Positions 47,166 through 54,558 of a stretch of 64,000 bases of DNA are shown piece by piece; the first letter of the stretch is position 1, and each line of letters starts with the position of its first letter. This stretch comes from Pandoraea anhela (GTDB lineage Bacteria > Pseudomonadota > Gammaproteobacteria > Burkholderiales > Burkholderiaceae). The stretch lies in assembly GCF_902459655.1 (NCBI RefSeq), contig NZ_CABPSB010000022.1:1-64000 (forward strand), written 5' to 3'. The position numbers were made by a program, and so were the translations under genes. The notes under the pieces are model-generated. The model saw only the letters and a program-made list of their open reading frames with translations, was not told the origin of the DNA and searched no databases.

Positions 47166-48401
47166 ATGGGCGGCACTGAACCACTGTCGAAAGCCCTACC
47201 GCCGAATCAAACGCAGTATTCGACGTTCGCATCGCAGTCACCGACGTCGTCAACGGCCTCGTCGCCGCACGCGTCCGACGCGACGCAACGCCTTCCGCAA
47301 GACCTCACCACGGTGCGAAGCACGACGCAACGCCCATCGGAGACGAGTAACTTCATCGCGACTTTCGCCAACCGCCTCTTCCCCCCGAGAGTCGCGCCGA
47401 TCTGCACGCCGACCTCGCCGCCGAGCGCCATACAGGCGGCTCGGGCGCGGGGCGCAGCGGCATTGGCGAAGCTGCCCCCCGTCGCCTGTCAGTCGGTCCA
47501 CACGGCGTTGGCGCCCGCCGTCGCGCCGCCGGTCTCGCGCCTTGCCGACTTGCCCAATGTGGCAAATGCGGATGAGCGCTACAGCGCGTGGATCAAGCTG
47601 CTCTATGACGAAGCAAGCACAACCGCGCGGATGACACCCCGTCAGCTCTCCCCTTTCGCCGATGCGCTCGACGACTTGCACGAAAGGCATCGACCGTTCG
47701 CGGCCGAATTCTTGATCGTGTTCCTGAGGGACTTCTATGTCAGCAACAAGCCAGGCGAACTGGCAACGTATGTCGGTGAGGTTTTCGATGCCATGAAACG
47801 GCCGGCATGCGCCACGGCATTGGTGCGCGGCTTTTTCGATTGCACCGCGACCGTATTCGGCGACAAGCAGCACCTCGTTGCGACAGGGATCCTGACCCAT
47901 CTCGATCGCCGCATGCAAAGCGATGCCGATCGGCTCTGGCGCGCTACGGCCATCTGGTCGCTCGGGTTCATGCGCCCCGAGCAACGCTACGATGCCTGGG
48001 AGAGCGCCTTCACCCGGCTGCGCCACCGCTTGTCGACGGCGTGCGTTGCCGACATCGGACTCCATGCCAGCGCAATCGGGCTGATCCCGGCGGGCGACCA
48101 GCAGCAGCGAGCGGCCGGTCAGTTGGTCAGGTTCATCGTCATGTCGCTAAAACGACTCGACGCTCGCGACGCCAGAATGACGTTTGTTTGCGATGCGCTG
48201 TCGGCCATCAGCGACAAGGCGGTCCGGGCGGACATTGCCGAAAGACTGATGGAGCGCGCCAGTGCGGATAACAGTGCATCACGGGACGAAGTGACTCGCG
48301 TTATCTCCGAACGGCTCGACATGTTCGATCCGGGTACCGGCTTCCATTTCCTGAGCCTGCTGAGTCGCACGGGCAAGTCGGCCCAATCAGAAAAGTCCTG
48401 A
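47166..48401 (+). CDS. Unknown protein with disordered S/T/P-rich N-terminus and helical body (411 aa)
   Basis: I do not recognise this protein. Residues 1-75 are rich in Ser, Thr, Pro and Gln with few acidic residues (TQYSTFASQSPTSSTASSPH is typical); no Sec signal or membrane helix is present. From about residue 115 to the end it reads as an alpha-helical repeat body with two related turns, ERYSAWIKLLYDEA and QRYDAWESAFTRLRHRL. Such a layout, a disordered secretion-prone N-terminus and a helical body, is seen in type III effectors and in some toxins; that is only a suggestion. The start is fixed by AAGGAG at -12. The gene pairs with the next one, which has the same leader. Confidence 0.7.
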   Translation: MGGTEPLSKALPPNQTQYSTFASQSPTSSTASSPHASDATQRLPQDLTTVRSTTQRPSETSNFIATFANRLFPPRVAPICTPTSPPSAIQAARARGAAALAKLPPVACQSVHTALAPAVAPPVSRLADLPNVANADERYSAWIKLLYDEASTTARMTPRQLSPFADALDDLHERHRPFAAEFLIVFLRDFYVSNKPGELATYVGEVFDAMKRPACATALVRGFFDCTATVFGDKQHLVATGILTHLDRRMQSDADRLWRATAIWSLGFMRPEQRYDAWESAFTRLRHRLSTACVADIGLHASAIGLIPAGDQQQRAAGQLVRFIVMSLKRLDARDARMTFVCDALSAISDKAVRADIAERLMERASADNSASRDEVTRVISERLDMFDPGTGFHFLSLLSRTGKSAQSEKS

Positions 48402-48440
48402 CGCGAGCGACAAAGTGGACTGCCGGACAACCCGGCAAAG

Positions 48441-48482
48441 TGCGGACTCCTTTATCGATGTATCTCCTGCAAGGAGTCCGCA
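48441..48482 (+). promoter_or_regulatory. Perfect 12-bp inverted repeat over the ribosome binding site of the 502-aa gene
   Basis: TGCGGACTCCTT (48441-48452) pairs with AAGGAGTCCGCA (48471-48482) around an 18-base loop. AAGGAG (48471-48476) is exactly six bases before the TTG start at 48483, the same distance as in the previous gene. The loop contains CTCC, which could also compete. Together the two leaders look like one control device used twice. Confidence 0.72.
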
Positions 48483-49991
48483 TTGTTCCCTTCTTCACGC
48501 TACACGCACATCGTCCCGGCAACCGGGACGACCGCTGCCGACAACCCGGCGACGACTTCCCCGCCGCTTTCCCCCCCGACTTGCGGCCCAAGTTCCAGCG
48601 CTTGCGCGACGACGGCGACAACATCGGCGCTGTCAGCCCAGTCGACCCCATCGACCGTATTGCGCACCACCTTTCTCAACGATTTCTGGCAGACGTCCCA
48701 AGCCCCGCTAAGCCCGTCGATGGCGATGGCGATGCCCGGCTTCGGCCCGGGCGCCGCCGAGGAGACGCTCCCCTCCTTGCCGTCGCCACCGTCGCCACCG
48801 TCGCTGCCGTCATCGCTCATGACCGCCACCGAGTTTTGCATCGACTTCTCGGGCTTATTCGAACACCCCTTACCGTGCGGGGCCACCGCACGGGTGCCGC
48901 CCGCACCGACAGGCAAGCGCAGCGTCTCGACGGCATTCGATGAGGACGCCACCGCGAACGCCGCACGATGGAAGCGCCTGGCCGCTCTGCGCGAGATTCC
49001 GACGCTCGAACCGAAGCCGTCGACCTCGGGCATGGTCGCTCGCACCCGCCCGCCGATTCCGGATCACGTGTTGCGCAAAGCGCTGCTCATCCTGGGCGAG
49101 CCCGCAACGCAGGCGTCTGACGGGTTCGCCACGCTCGAATCGCGGGCCATCGACGTGGTGCTGGAAAAAGGGCGCTACGCCGATGCGCATCATCTGCTAG
49201 AAGGGTTGCTGCGACGGCTTGAGACCCATCAACATCACCCGAACTGGACGACGGCATTCGAGCGCGTCGTGGCTCTCGCCCTGCGGTTCGAGGCCCGCAC
49301 GGAGCAAGCCGCGCGGGCAATGCTGCTCACCTGCGACAACACTTCCGGCGACGCTGCGCAAGCGCTGGCGCACGCATCGACGCATGCCAGCATCGAGCAT
49401 CTGGTGGCGCACCGGCTGCATGCGATCGCCGATATGCCCGCCGAAACACGCGCCGGCGAATGGCGCAACCTGCTCGCCGGCATGCAACGATCGAAGGCGT
49501 GTACGACGGCGCAACGTCTGGTGCCGCTCGCGCGATTCATCGGTTTGCTCGCCGAAGCGGAGCAAACCCCCGCAGCGTGCGCCGTCGTCGAGGCGGCGTG
49601 CACGTTCACCGGCCACGGCGGTTGGCGCGAATTGGCGTCGCAACTGCTTGGTGCCGTGCCCCGCGGTGACACCCCAACGATTGCGCAAAGCCTCACGAGC
49701 AGCAACCGGCGCATGTATGGCGACGACATGAAGGCCATCGTCGAAGCGGTCTCGGATCGCATCGATCGCATGCCTGACGCAGCCGCACGAGCGCTGGTCG
49801 GCCATCTCGAGACGATCGTCATGATGCGGGGTGACTTCGACTATCTGGTCTTCGGGCCGGACGAGTGCGCGCAAATGCTCGACGATCTGCGCTCGACCTG
49901 TCGCCGCAGCGGCTTCGACGATCTGGCCGCCGGACTGGACGCAACGCTGGAGGAAGTCTGCGACGAATACAAGCGGACGATGATGGACTGA
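48483..49991 (+). CDS. Unknown protein, partner of the 411-aa gene (502 aa)
   Basis: Unrecognised. The start codon is TTG at 48483; it is supported because the AAGGAG spacing equals that of the preceding gene. Residues 1-115 are again low complexity (Ser, Thr, Pro, Ala), and include LPSPPSPPSLPSS from a 9-bp DNA repeat (about 48780-48815). The body, residues about 180-500, is alpha-helical with repeat-like turns (AIDVVLEKGRYADAHHLLEGLLRRL, CAVVEAACTFTGHGGWRELASQLLG). No catalytic motif is seen. It starts 82 bases after the previous stop and ends before a strong hairpin, so the two form a unit. Exported effector or helical scaffold are both possible. Confidence 0.68.
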   Translation: MFPSSRYTHIVPATGTTAADNPATTSPPLSPPTCGPSSSACATTATTSALSAQSTPSTVLRTTFLNDFWQTSQAPLSPSMAMAMPGFGPGAAEETLPSLPSPPSPPSLPSSLMTATEFCIDFSGLFEHPLPCGATARVPPAPTGKRSVSTAFDEDATANAARWKRLAALREIPTLEPKPSTSGMVARTRPPIPDHVLRKALLILGEPATQASDGFATLESRAIDVVLEKGRYADAHHLLEGLLRRLETHQHHPNWTTAFERVVALALRFEARTEQAARAMLLTCDNTSGDAAQALAHASTHASIEHLVAHRLHAIADMPAETRAGEWRNLLAGMQRSKACTTAQRLVPLARFIGLLAEAEQTPAACAVVEAACTFTGHGGWRELASQLLGAVPRGDTPTIAQSLTSSNRRMYGDDMKAIVEAVSDRIDRMPDAAARALVGHLETIVMMRGDFDYLVFGPDECAQMLDDLRSTCRRSGFDDLAAGLDATLEEVCDEYKRTMMD

Positions 49992-50021
49992 CGATTCGAC
50001 AGCGCAGAAACGCCCCCCAAC

Positions 50022-50052
50022 GACAACACCCGCATCGAGCGGGTGTTGTCGG
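50022..50052. terminator. Terminator between the 502-aa gene and hemY
   Basis: Stem CGACAACACCCGC / GCGGGTGTTGTCG, 13 bp with a 5-base loop, between convergent genes. No T-run, but the stem is very stable. Confidence 0.7.
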
Positions 50053-50086
50053 TCGAACGGCTGCTTCCGGCGCCAAGCGCCTCGGG

Positions 50087-51259
50087 TCAGGCCGTCGCGC
50101 AGGCCCGGTAGTGACGATTGGCCTGATCCATCTGACCAAGACCTTCGAAGAGTTGCGCGAGCGACAGATGCAGTCGCTGCTGGAGATGCCGGTCGTCGGT
50201 GTGACGCAGCGCGCCTTCGAGGAACGTTTGCGCCTTGCCCCACAACCGCTGGTGCTGGCATAGCTTGCCCAGCGCGTAGAGCAGATCGGGATCGTTCGGA
50301 TGGCGTTGCTGCCACGCTTCGGCTTTCTGGATGAGCGGCAAGGCGTCACCGCCCGCACACTCGGCGTAACGGCGCAGCAGACGCGCATCCCAATGCTCCG
50401 CCAACGCGGCTTCCACAATATCGCGGGCTTCACGCGGACGGTCCAGCGCGATCAGCAATTCGGCGGCGACATCGGCGATTCGCGCCGACGTGCGTGCGTC
50501 CGCCGGCAATTCATGCCAGCACTTGAGCAGCGCATCCGCATCGTGACGATGGTCGCGCAGAATGCCTTCGCTGGCCGTCTGCTTGAGCTTGGCCGCCAGC
50601 GCCGGGTGCAAGGCTTCCCGCTTTTCCAGCACCTTGAGCAGCGTCAGCACTTCAGGCCAGTGTTTGAGATGCTGATGCGCACGCAGCGCCACGAGCTGCG
50701 CCTGCATACGACGCGCGCCCTGCGCGCGCATCTCGGTCAGCGCTTCGAGCGCGCCTTCCGCATCGCGATTGTCGACGCGAAGTTCCGCCGTCTGCAGCAG
50801 ACGCGCTTCTTCGAGATTCGCCCCCTGCGCTTCGGCCAGCCACGCGTCGCGACGCGCAAACTCGCGCATGCGATGCGCCGCACGCGCGCCGATGATCGCG
50901 GCCACACCGCGGTTATCGTCCTGCTCCGCGGCTTCGCGGGCGGCCTTCTCCGCACGCGTGTAGCGCCCCGCGAAAAGGTTCGCCACGGCGTCGCGCAGGG
51001 CGATGTTTGCGCGGCGACTGCGTTGGCGATTGCGATAAGCCGCCACGCGTTCCGGCATCTTGTAGATGTTGCGCAGAATCCGAATGATGACGTACAGCGC
51101 AACGAACAACGCCAGCAGCGCCAGCACGAACAGGTTCAGCGATACGTCCACGCGGTATGGCGGCACCAGCATCACCACCTGCCCGTGATTGAACGTGGCC
51201 AGCACGGCGAAGCCGGCCGCCACCGCAAACAGGAGCGTCAACCAGATCAATCCTCGCAT
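50087..51259 (-). CDS. hemY: HemY: membrane TPR protein of the heme operon
   Basis: A 390-residue inner-membrane protein. Two N-terminal transmembrane helices (LIWLTLLFAVAAGFAVLATF, NLFVLALLALFVALYVIIRIL) are followed by a long cytoplasmic or periplasmic TPR region (EALTEMRAQGARRMQAQLVALRAHQHLKHWPEVL). HemY in Proteobacteria (not the protoporphyrinogen oxidase of Gram-positives) accompanies HemX and may coordinate late heme steps. The start at 51259 is ten bases after the hemX stop. It ends the transcript hemC-hemD-hemX-hemY. Confidence 0.92.
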   Translation of the reverse strand: MRGLIWLTLLFAVAAGFAVLATFNHGQVVMLVPPYRVDVSLNLFVLALLALFVALYVIIRILRNIYKMPERVAAYRNRQRSRRANIALRDAVANLFAGRYTRAEKAAREAAEQDDNRGVAAIIGARAAHRMREFARRDAWLAEAQGANLEEARLLQTAELRVDNRDAEGALEALTEMRAQGARRMQAQLVALRAHQHLKHWPEVLTLLKVLEKREALHPALAAKLKQTASEGILRDHRHDADALLKCWHELPADARTSARIADVAAELLIALDRPREARDIVEAALAEHWDARLLRRYAECAGGDALPLIQKAEAWQQRHPNDPDLLYALGKLCQHQRLWGKAQTFLEGALRHTDDRHLQQRLHLSLAQLFEGLGQMDQANRHYRACATA

Positions 51260-51269
51260 GCCCGGCTCC

Positions 51270-52418
51270 TTACGGCTTTTCCTTGACGTCCTTGACCTGA
51301 CCGATGGCGGTCAGGCTGGCGTCAAGGGTCGGCAGTTCGATGGTGCGCGAGCCCGAATCGACCTGATCGAGCAACGTTTTGACCGCGGCGATACGGCGCG
51401 ACTTGGCATCGAAGTACTTGTCGAGCGCGGCCTGAGCGACCAGCACGTCGCTATGCACGGCGGACGCGTTGCGGGCGAGCAGCGCCAGACGCGCGTTGAG
51501 CAACCGCAGCTTCAGGTTCGCCCGCAGGAATGCACCCTGCTCGGGCGCAACGAGCATCACGTCCGGATCGTCGAGACGTCTGACCTGCACCAGTTGTTTG
51601 AGACTGCCGAGCATCTCACCGGACAGCCGGTGCCACGTGGCAGCCCAGCCCGCCTCGCCGGCGCCGCTCGGGCCGCTGGCGTCCGTCTTCGGAGCAACGC
51701 GCTGCTCCTCGGCCTGAAGCGGCAGCGTGTCGATCATGGCGATGGCCTGATCGAGCTTGCCCGTGAGTTGCGGCAGGTCGGCGGCCGGCACGGCCTTGAG
51801 GCGGTCGATGTCCTTCTTCAGTGCGTCGCGCACACCGGCGAGTTGCGGCGCGCCGGTGCGGGCCAGCCGCGCGTCGGCGCCTTCGAGCGCAATCAGCGCG
51901 CCACGTACGTTGCCCGTCAACTGCAATTGTTGATTCGCGCTCGTGACGATCTGTTCAGTTTCGGCGAGCACCCACTCGTCGCGGTTGTGCGCGAGCTCCT
52001 GATAGAGCTGTTCGAGCGCGGCCTGCTGACTGCGCGAGTCGGACACACGGCCTTCCAGCGCCGTGAGCCGGTTCTGAAGATCGCGTTGATTGTCGAGCGC
52101 CTGCGCGGTGCGCACCTGCGCCTGCATGACCTGCGAGTCGCCCGCTTGCTGACGGCGCGCCATTTCCTGCTGCACGCGGTCGAGCTTCTGGTTGAGCGAC
52201 CAGCCGCCGATGCCGGCGCCCGCCGTCACGAGCACGAAGAGCAGCCAGGGCAGCGCCGCCCCCGAGCCGCGACGCTTCTGCGGTGGCTCGGGCGGTTGCC
52301 ATGCGGGTGGGACGCCTGCGGTGCCGTAGGCGGCGCCGGTTGCGGTTGAATGCGCCGTCGGGCCGGTCGACGCCGACGGGTTCTGGGAAGACTCTGGAAC
52401 GCGATTATCTGTCGTCAT
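51270..52418 (-). CDS. hemX: HemX: membrane-anchored protein of the heme operon
   Basis: A 382-residue protein annotated in this family as uroporphyrinogen-III C-methyltransferase-like, though the family lacks methyltransferase catalysis. A Pro/Thr-rich N-terminus (about 50 residues) is followed by one transmembrane helix (ALPWLLFVLVTAGAGIGGWSL) and a coiled-coil periplasmic part (NQKLDRVQQEMARRQQ, ALDNQRDLQNRLTALEGRV). The start MTTDNRVPES (52418) overlaps the end of hemD by 14 bases, which fits coupled translation. Confidence 0.92.
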   Translation of the reverse strand: MTTDNRVPESSQNPSASTGPTAHSTATGAAYGTAGVPPAWQPPEPPQKRRGSGAALPWLLFVLVTAGAGIGGWSLNQKLDRVQQEMARRQQAGDSQVMQAQVRTAQALDNQRDLQNRLTALEGRVSDSRSQQAALEQLYQELAHNRDEWVLAETEQIVTSANQQLQLTGNVRGALIALEGADARLARTGAPQLAGVRDALKKDIDRLKAVPAADLPQLTGKLDQAIAMIDTLPLQAEEQRVAPKTDASGPSGAGEAGWAATWHRLSGEMLGSLKQLVQVRRLDDPDVMLVAPEQGAFLRANLKLRLLNARLALLARNASAVHSDVLVAQAALDKYFDAKSRRIAAVKTLLDQVDSGSRTIELPTLDASLTAIGQVKDVKEKP

Positions 52419-53385
52419 GCTTGACTTGAATGGGATCCGCCCATGTTTTGAGTGCCGCCAGCAAGTTCTCGTCACCGGGCGCGCACTGCGTAATCCTATC
52501 AAACCCCGCCGATCGCGCGGCATCCGCGATGCGGGTATGCGAAGTAAAGCACGTTGCGGCAAGGATCTGCGCGAGCACTTGCGGGGTGCCCGGCGTGTGA
52601 ACGCCATCGCGCGTACCGTAACGCGCCGCGAGCAACGTGGCGAGATGCCGGACAGCCTCGGAGCTGGTCAGCACCCAGGCGCAACGCGCCGGCGAGACCA
52701 GCCGGGCTTCGAGCGCGGCCCATGCCGCCGTGTCCGGCTCAGGCGCGCGACGCGTGTACGCGCTCACGACATCGAGCTGCGCCCCGCTGGTCCGTAGTGT
52801 GTCGGCCAGCAACTCGCGGCCACCGTCGCCGCGCACCAGCAGCACGCGCTGCCCGGCGAGCGCTGGCAGATCGAGTTGCGCGAGCAGCGCCTCGGAGTCG
52901 AAACGCGCCTCGGGGCCGCCGGGCGGCACGATGACGCGATGGTCGGGCGGCGCGATGCCTGCGTCGGCCAGCGCCTGTGCACTGCCCGGCCCGACCACGG
53001 CGACGGGCAAAGCGGCGGGCCACAGCGCCCCTGCGCCGCTCAGCCCGCCGCCATCGCTTCCATCGCTTCCATCGCTTCCATCGCTCCCCTCTTCAGAGGA
53101 TTGCGAGCGTGGCTGACGCGACAGGTGCAAAAGCCGGGCGAGCGCATGGGTCACGGCATTGGGCGAGATGAACACGGCCAGCGCGTACGACGTCAGCGAG
53201 CGCAAGGCGTCGTCGAGCGCCGTCAGCGCCACCGGGTCGGCCTGCGCAGCGATATGCAACAGAGGGAATTCGAGCGTATCGATACCTTGGGCGTTCAGCG
53301 ACCGGGCAAGCGCTTCGGCCTGTCCGTCGGGACGCGTCAGGATCGCGCACGGCGCAACGGCAGCGGCCACGACGCGTTTGGGCAT
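52405..53385 (-). CDS. hemD: Uroporphyrinogen-III synthase
   Basis: A 326-residue enzyme that cyclises hydroxymethylbilane with inversion of ring D. The family is weakly conserved; features are the opening PCAILTRPDGQAEALARSL, YALAVFISPNAVTHALARLL, LPVAVVGPGSAQALADAGI, LVRGDGGRELLADTL, WVLTSSEAVRHLATLL and CFTSHTRIADAARSAGF. Between the halves there is an insertion of four Ser-Asp-Gly triplets (SDG) encoded by a 9-bp DNA repeat. The start MPKRVV (53385) has GAGG at -9; an upstream ATG at 53424 is less well placed. It is longer than usual (about 250) because of the insertion and a longer N-terminus. Confidence 0.9.
   Translation of the reverse strand: MPKRVVAAAVAPCAILTRPDGQAEALARSLNAQGIDTLEFPLLHIAAQADPVALTALDDALRSLTSYALAVFISPNAVTHALARLLHLSRQPRSQSSEEGSDGSDGSDGSDGGGLSGAGALWPAALPVAVVGPGSAQALADAGIAPPDHRVIVPPGGPEARFDSEALLAQLDLPALAGQRVLLVRGDGGRELLADTLRTSGAQLDVVSAYTRRAPEPDTAAWAALEARLVSPARCAWVLTSSEAVRHLATLLAARYGTRDGVHTPGTPQVLAQILAATCFTSHTRIADAARSAGFDRITQCAPGDENLLAALKTWADPIQVKHDDR
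53051..53086. repeat. Four tandem copies of CCATCGCTT in hemD
   Basis: Three exact copies plus one with a final C. On the coding strand each unit reads Ser-Asp-Gly in frame. Further related 9-bp copies (GCTCCGGTC, three times) lie upstream of hemD at 53435-53461, in the hemC-hemD gap. Confidence 0.9.
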
Positions 53386-53510
53386 GCCGTCCTCACGCCG
53401 GCCACCGCCAGCGCCGTCGGCCATGGGGGTGGCCGCTCCGGTCACTCCGGTCGCTCCGGTCGTTGTGACCGTCACGCCCGTCGGTGTCGGCGGCGTCGGC
53501 GTGCGCGGCG

Positions 53511-54479
53511 TCAAACGGCAGCGTCCTTCGGCTCGGACGGTGGCACCAACGCCAGCCCGCCCGCGTCGATCAGTTCCTGCGCCACGCGCCGGCCCAGCGC
53601 CTCGGCGCCGGCCACGTCGCCCACCGCCACCTTGGCGGCGCCTTGCGCACGAAGCACCGTCGCACCGTCCGTCGAGGCGATAAAGGCACGCAGCGCCAGA
53701 TCGCCGTGCGACGACCGTTCGGCATACGCGCCAAGAGGCACCTGACACGAGCCGCCGAGCGCTCTCGATACCGCACGCTCGGCGCTCACCGCCAGCGTAG
53801 TGTTGGCATCGTGCAACGGTGCGAGCCATTGCAAGATTTCGGGACGTCCGGCGCGCACTTCGATGCCGAGCGCCCCCTGACCGGCTGCCGGCAGGCTCGC
53901 ATCCGTCGGAATGATCGCCCGGATACGCGCCGCCAGCCCAAGGCGCTTCAGGCCGGCTGCGGCCAGAATGATGGCCGCGAAGTCGCCCCGGTCGAGCTTG
54001 GCCAGACGCGTGTCGAGATTGCCGCGCAACGGCGCGACCTTGAGATGCGGATAACGTGTGCGCAGACTCACTTCGCGTCGCAGGCTCGACGTGCCGACGA
54101 CCGCCCCGGCCGGCAAGGCGTCCAGGCTGTCGTAGTCGTTGCTCACGAAAGCGTCGCACGGGTCTTCGCGTTCGAGCACGGCAGCCAGCGCAAAACCGTC
54201 CGGCAACTGCATCGGTACGTCTTTGAGCGAGTGCACGGCGAGATCGGCGCGGCCGTCGGCCAGCGCCAGTTCGAGTTCCTTGACGAACAGCCCCTTGCCG
54301 CCGACCTTCGCGAGCGAACGGTCGAGAATTTGGTCACCGCGAGTGGTCATTCCGAGAATACTGACGTGACACTGCGGATATAATTTGTGCAGCGCGTCAC
54401 GAACGTGTTCGGCTTGCCACATGGCGAGGCGGCTCTCGCGTGAAGCGATCACCAGGGTTTCAGGAGAAGCGAAGTTCAT
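53511..54479 (-). CDS. hemC: Porphobilinogen deaminase (hydroxymethylbilane synthase)
   Basis: A 322-residue enzyme that polymerises four porphobilinogens into hydroxymethylbilane. The dipyrromethane cofactor cysteine is C245 in [14 protein letters not shown], and the catalytic aspartate is D87 in VHSLKDVP. The N-terminus carries [20 protein letters not shown], and [10 protein letters not shown] and [11 protein letters not shown] follow. It is the first gene of the heme operon, read away from ppc across a 79-base divergent gap. The start ATG is at 54479. Confidence 0.97.
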   Translation of the reverse strand: MNFASPETLVIASRESRLAMWQAEHVRDALHKLYPQCHVSILGMTTRGDQILDRSLAKVGGKGLFVKELELALADGRADLAVHSLKDVPMQLPDGFALAAVLEREDPCDAFVSNDYDSLDALPAGAVVGTSSLRREVSLRTRYPHLKVAPLRGNLDTRLAKLDRGDFAAIILAAAGLKRLGLAARIRAIIPTDASLPAAGQGALGIEVRAGRPEILQWLAPLHDANTTLAVSAERAVSRALGGSCQVPLGAYAERSSHGDLALRAFIASTDGATVLRAQGAAKVAVGDVAGAEALGRRVAQELIDAGGLALVPPSEPKDAAV

Positions 54480-54558
54480 TCAGCAACCGCGTGAAGACCA
54501 AAAGAAAAAATGGTAACACGCTTGACCGGCCCGAACGGCTGGTCTCGAGAGGAGCGAC

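Noticed and set aside
53425-54159. Extension of the hemD frame through the hemC region
   Set aside because: It is a shadow of hemC; the HemD fold starts at about 53385.
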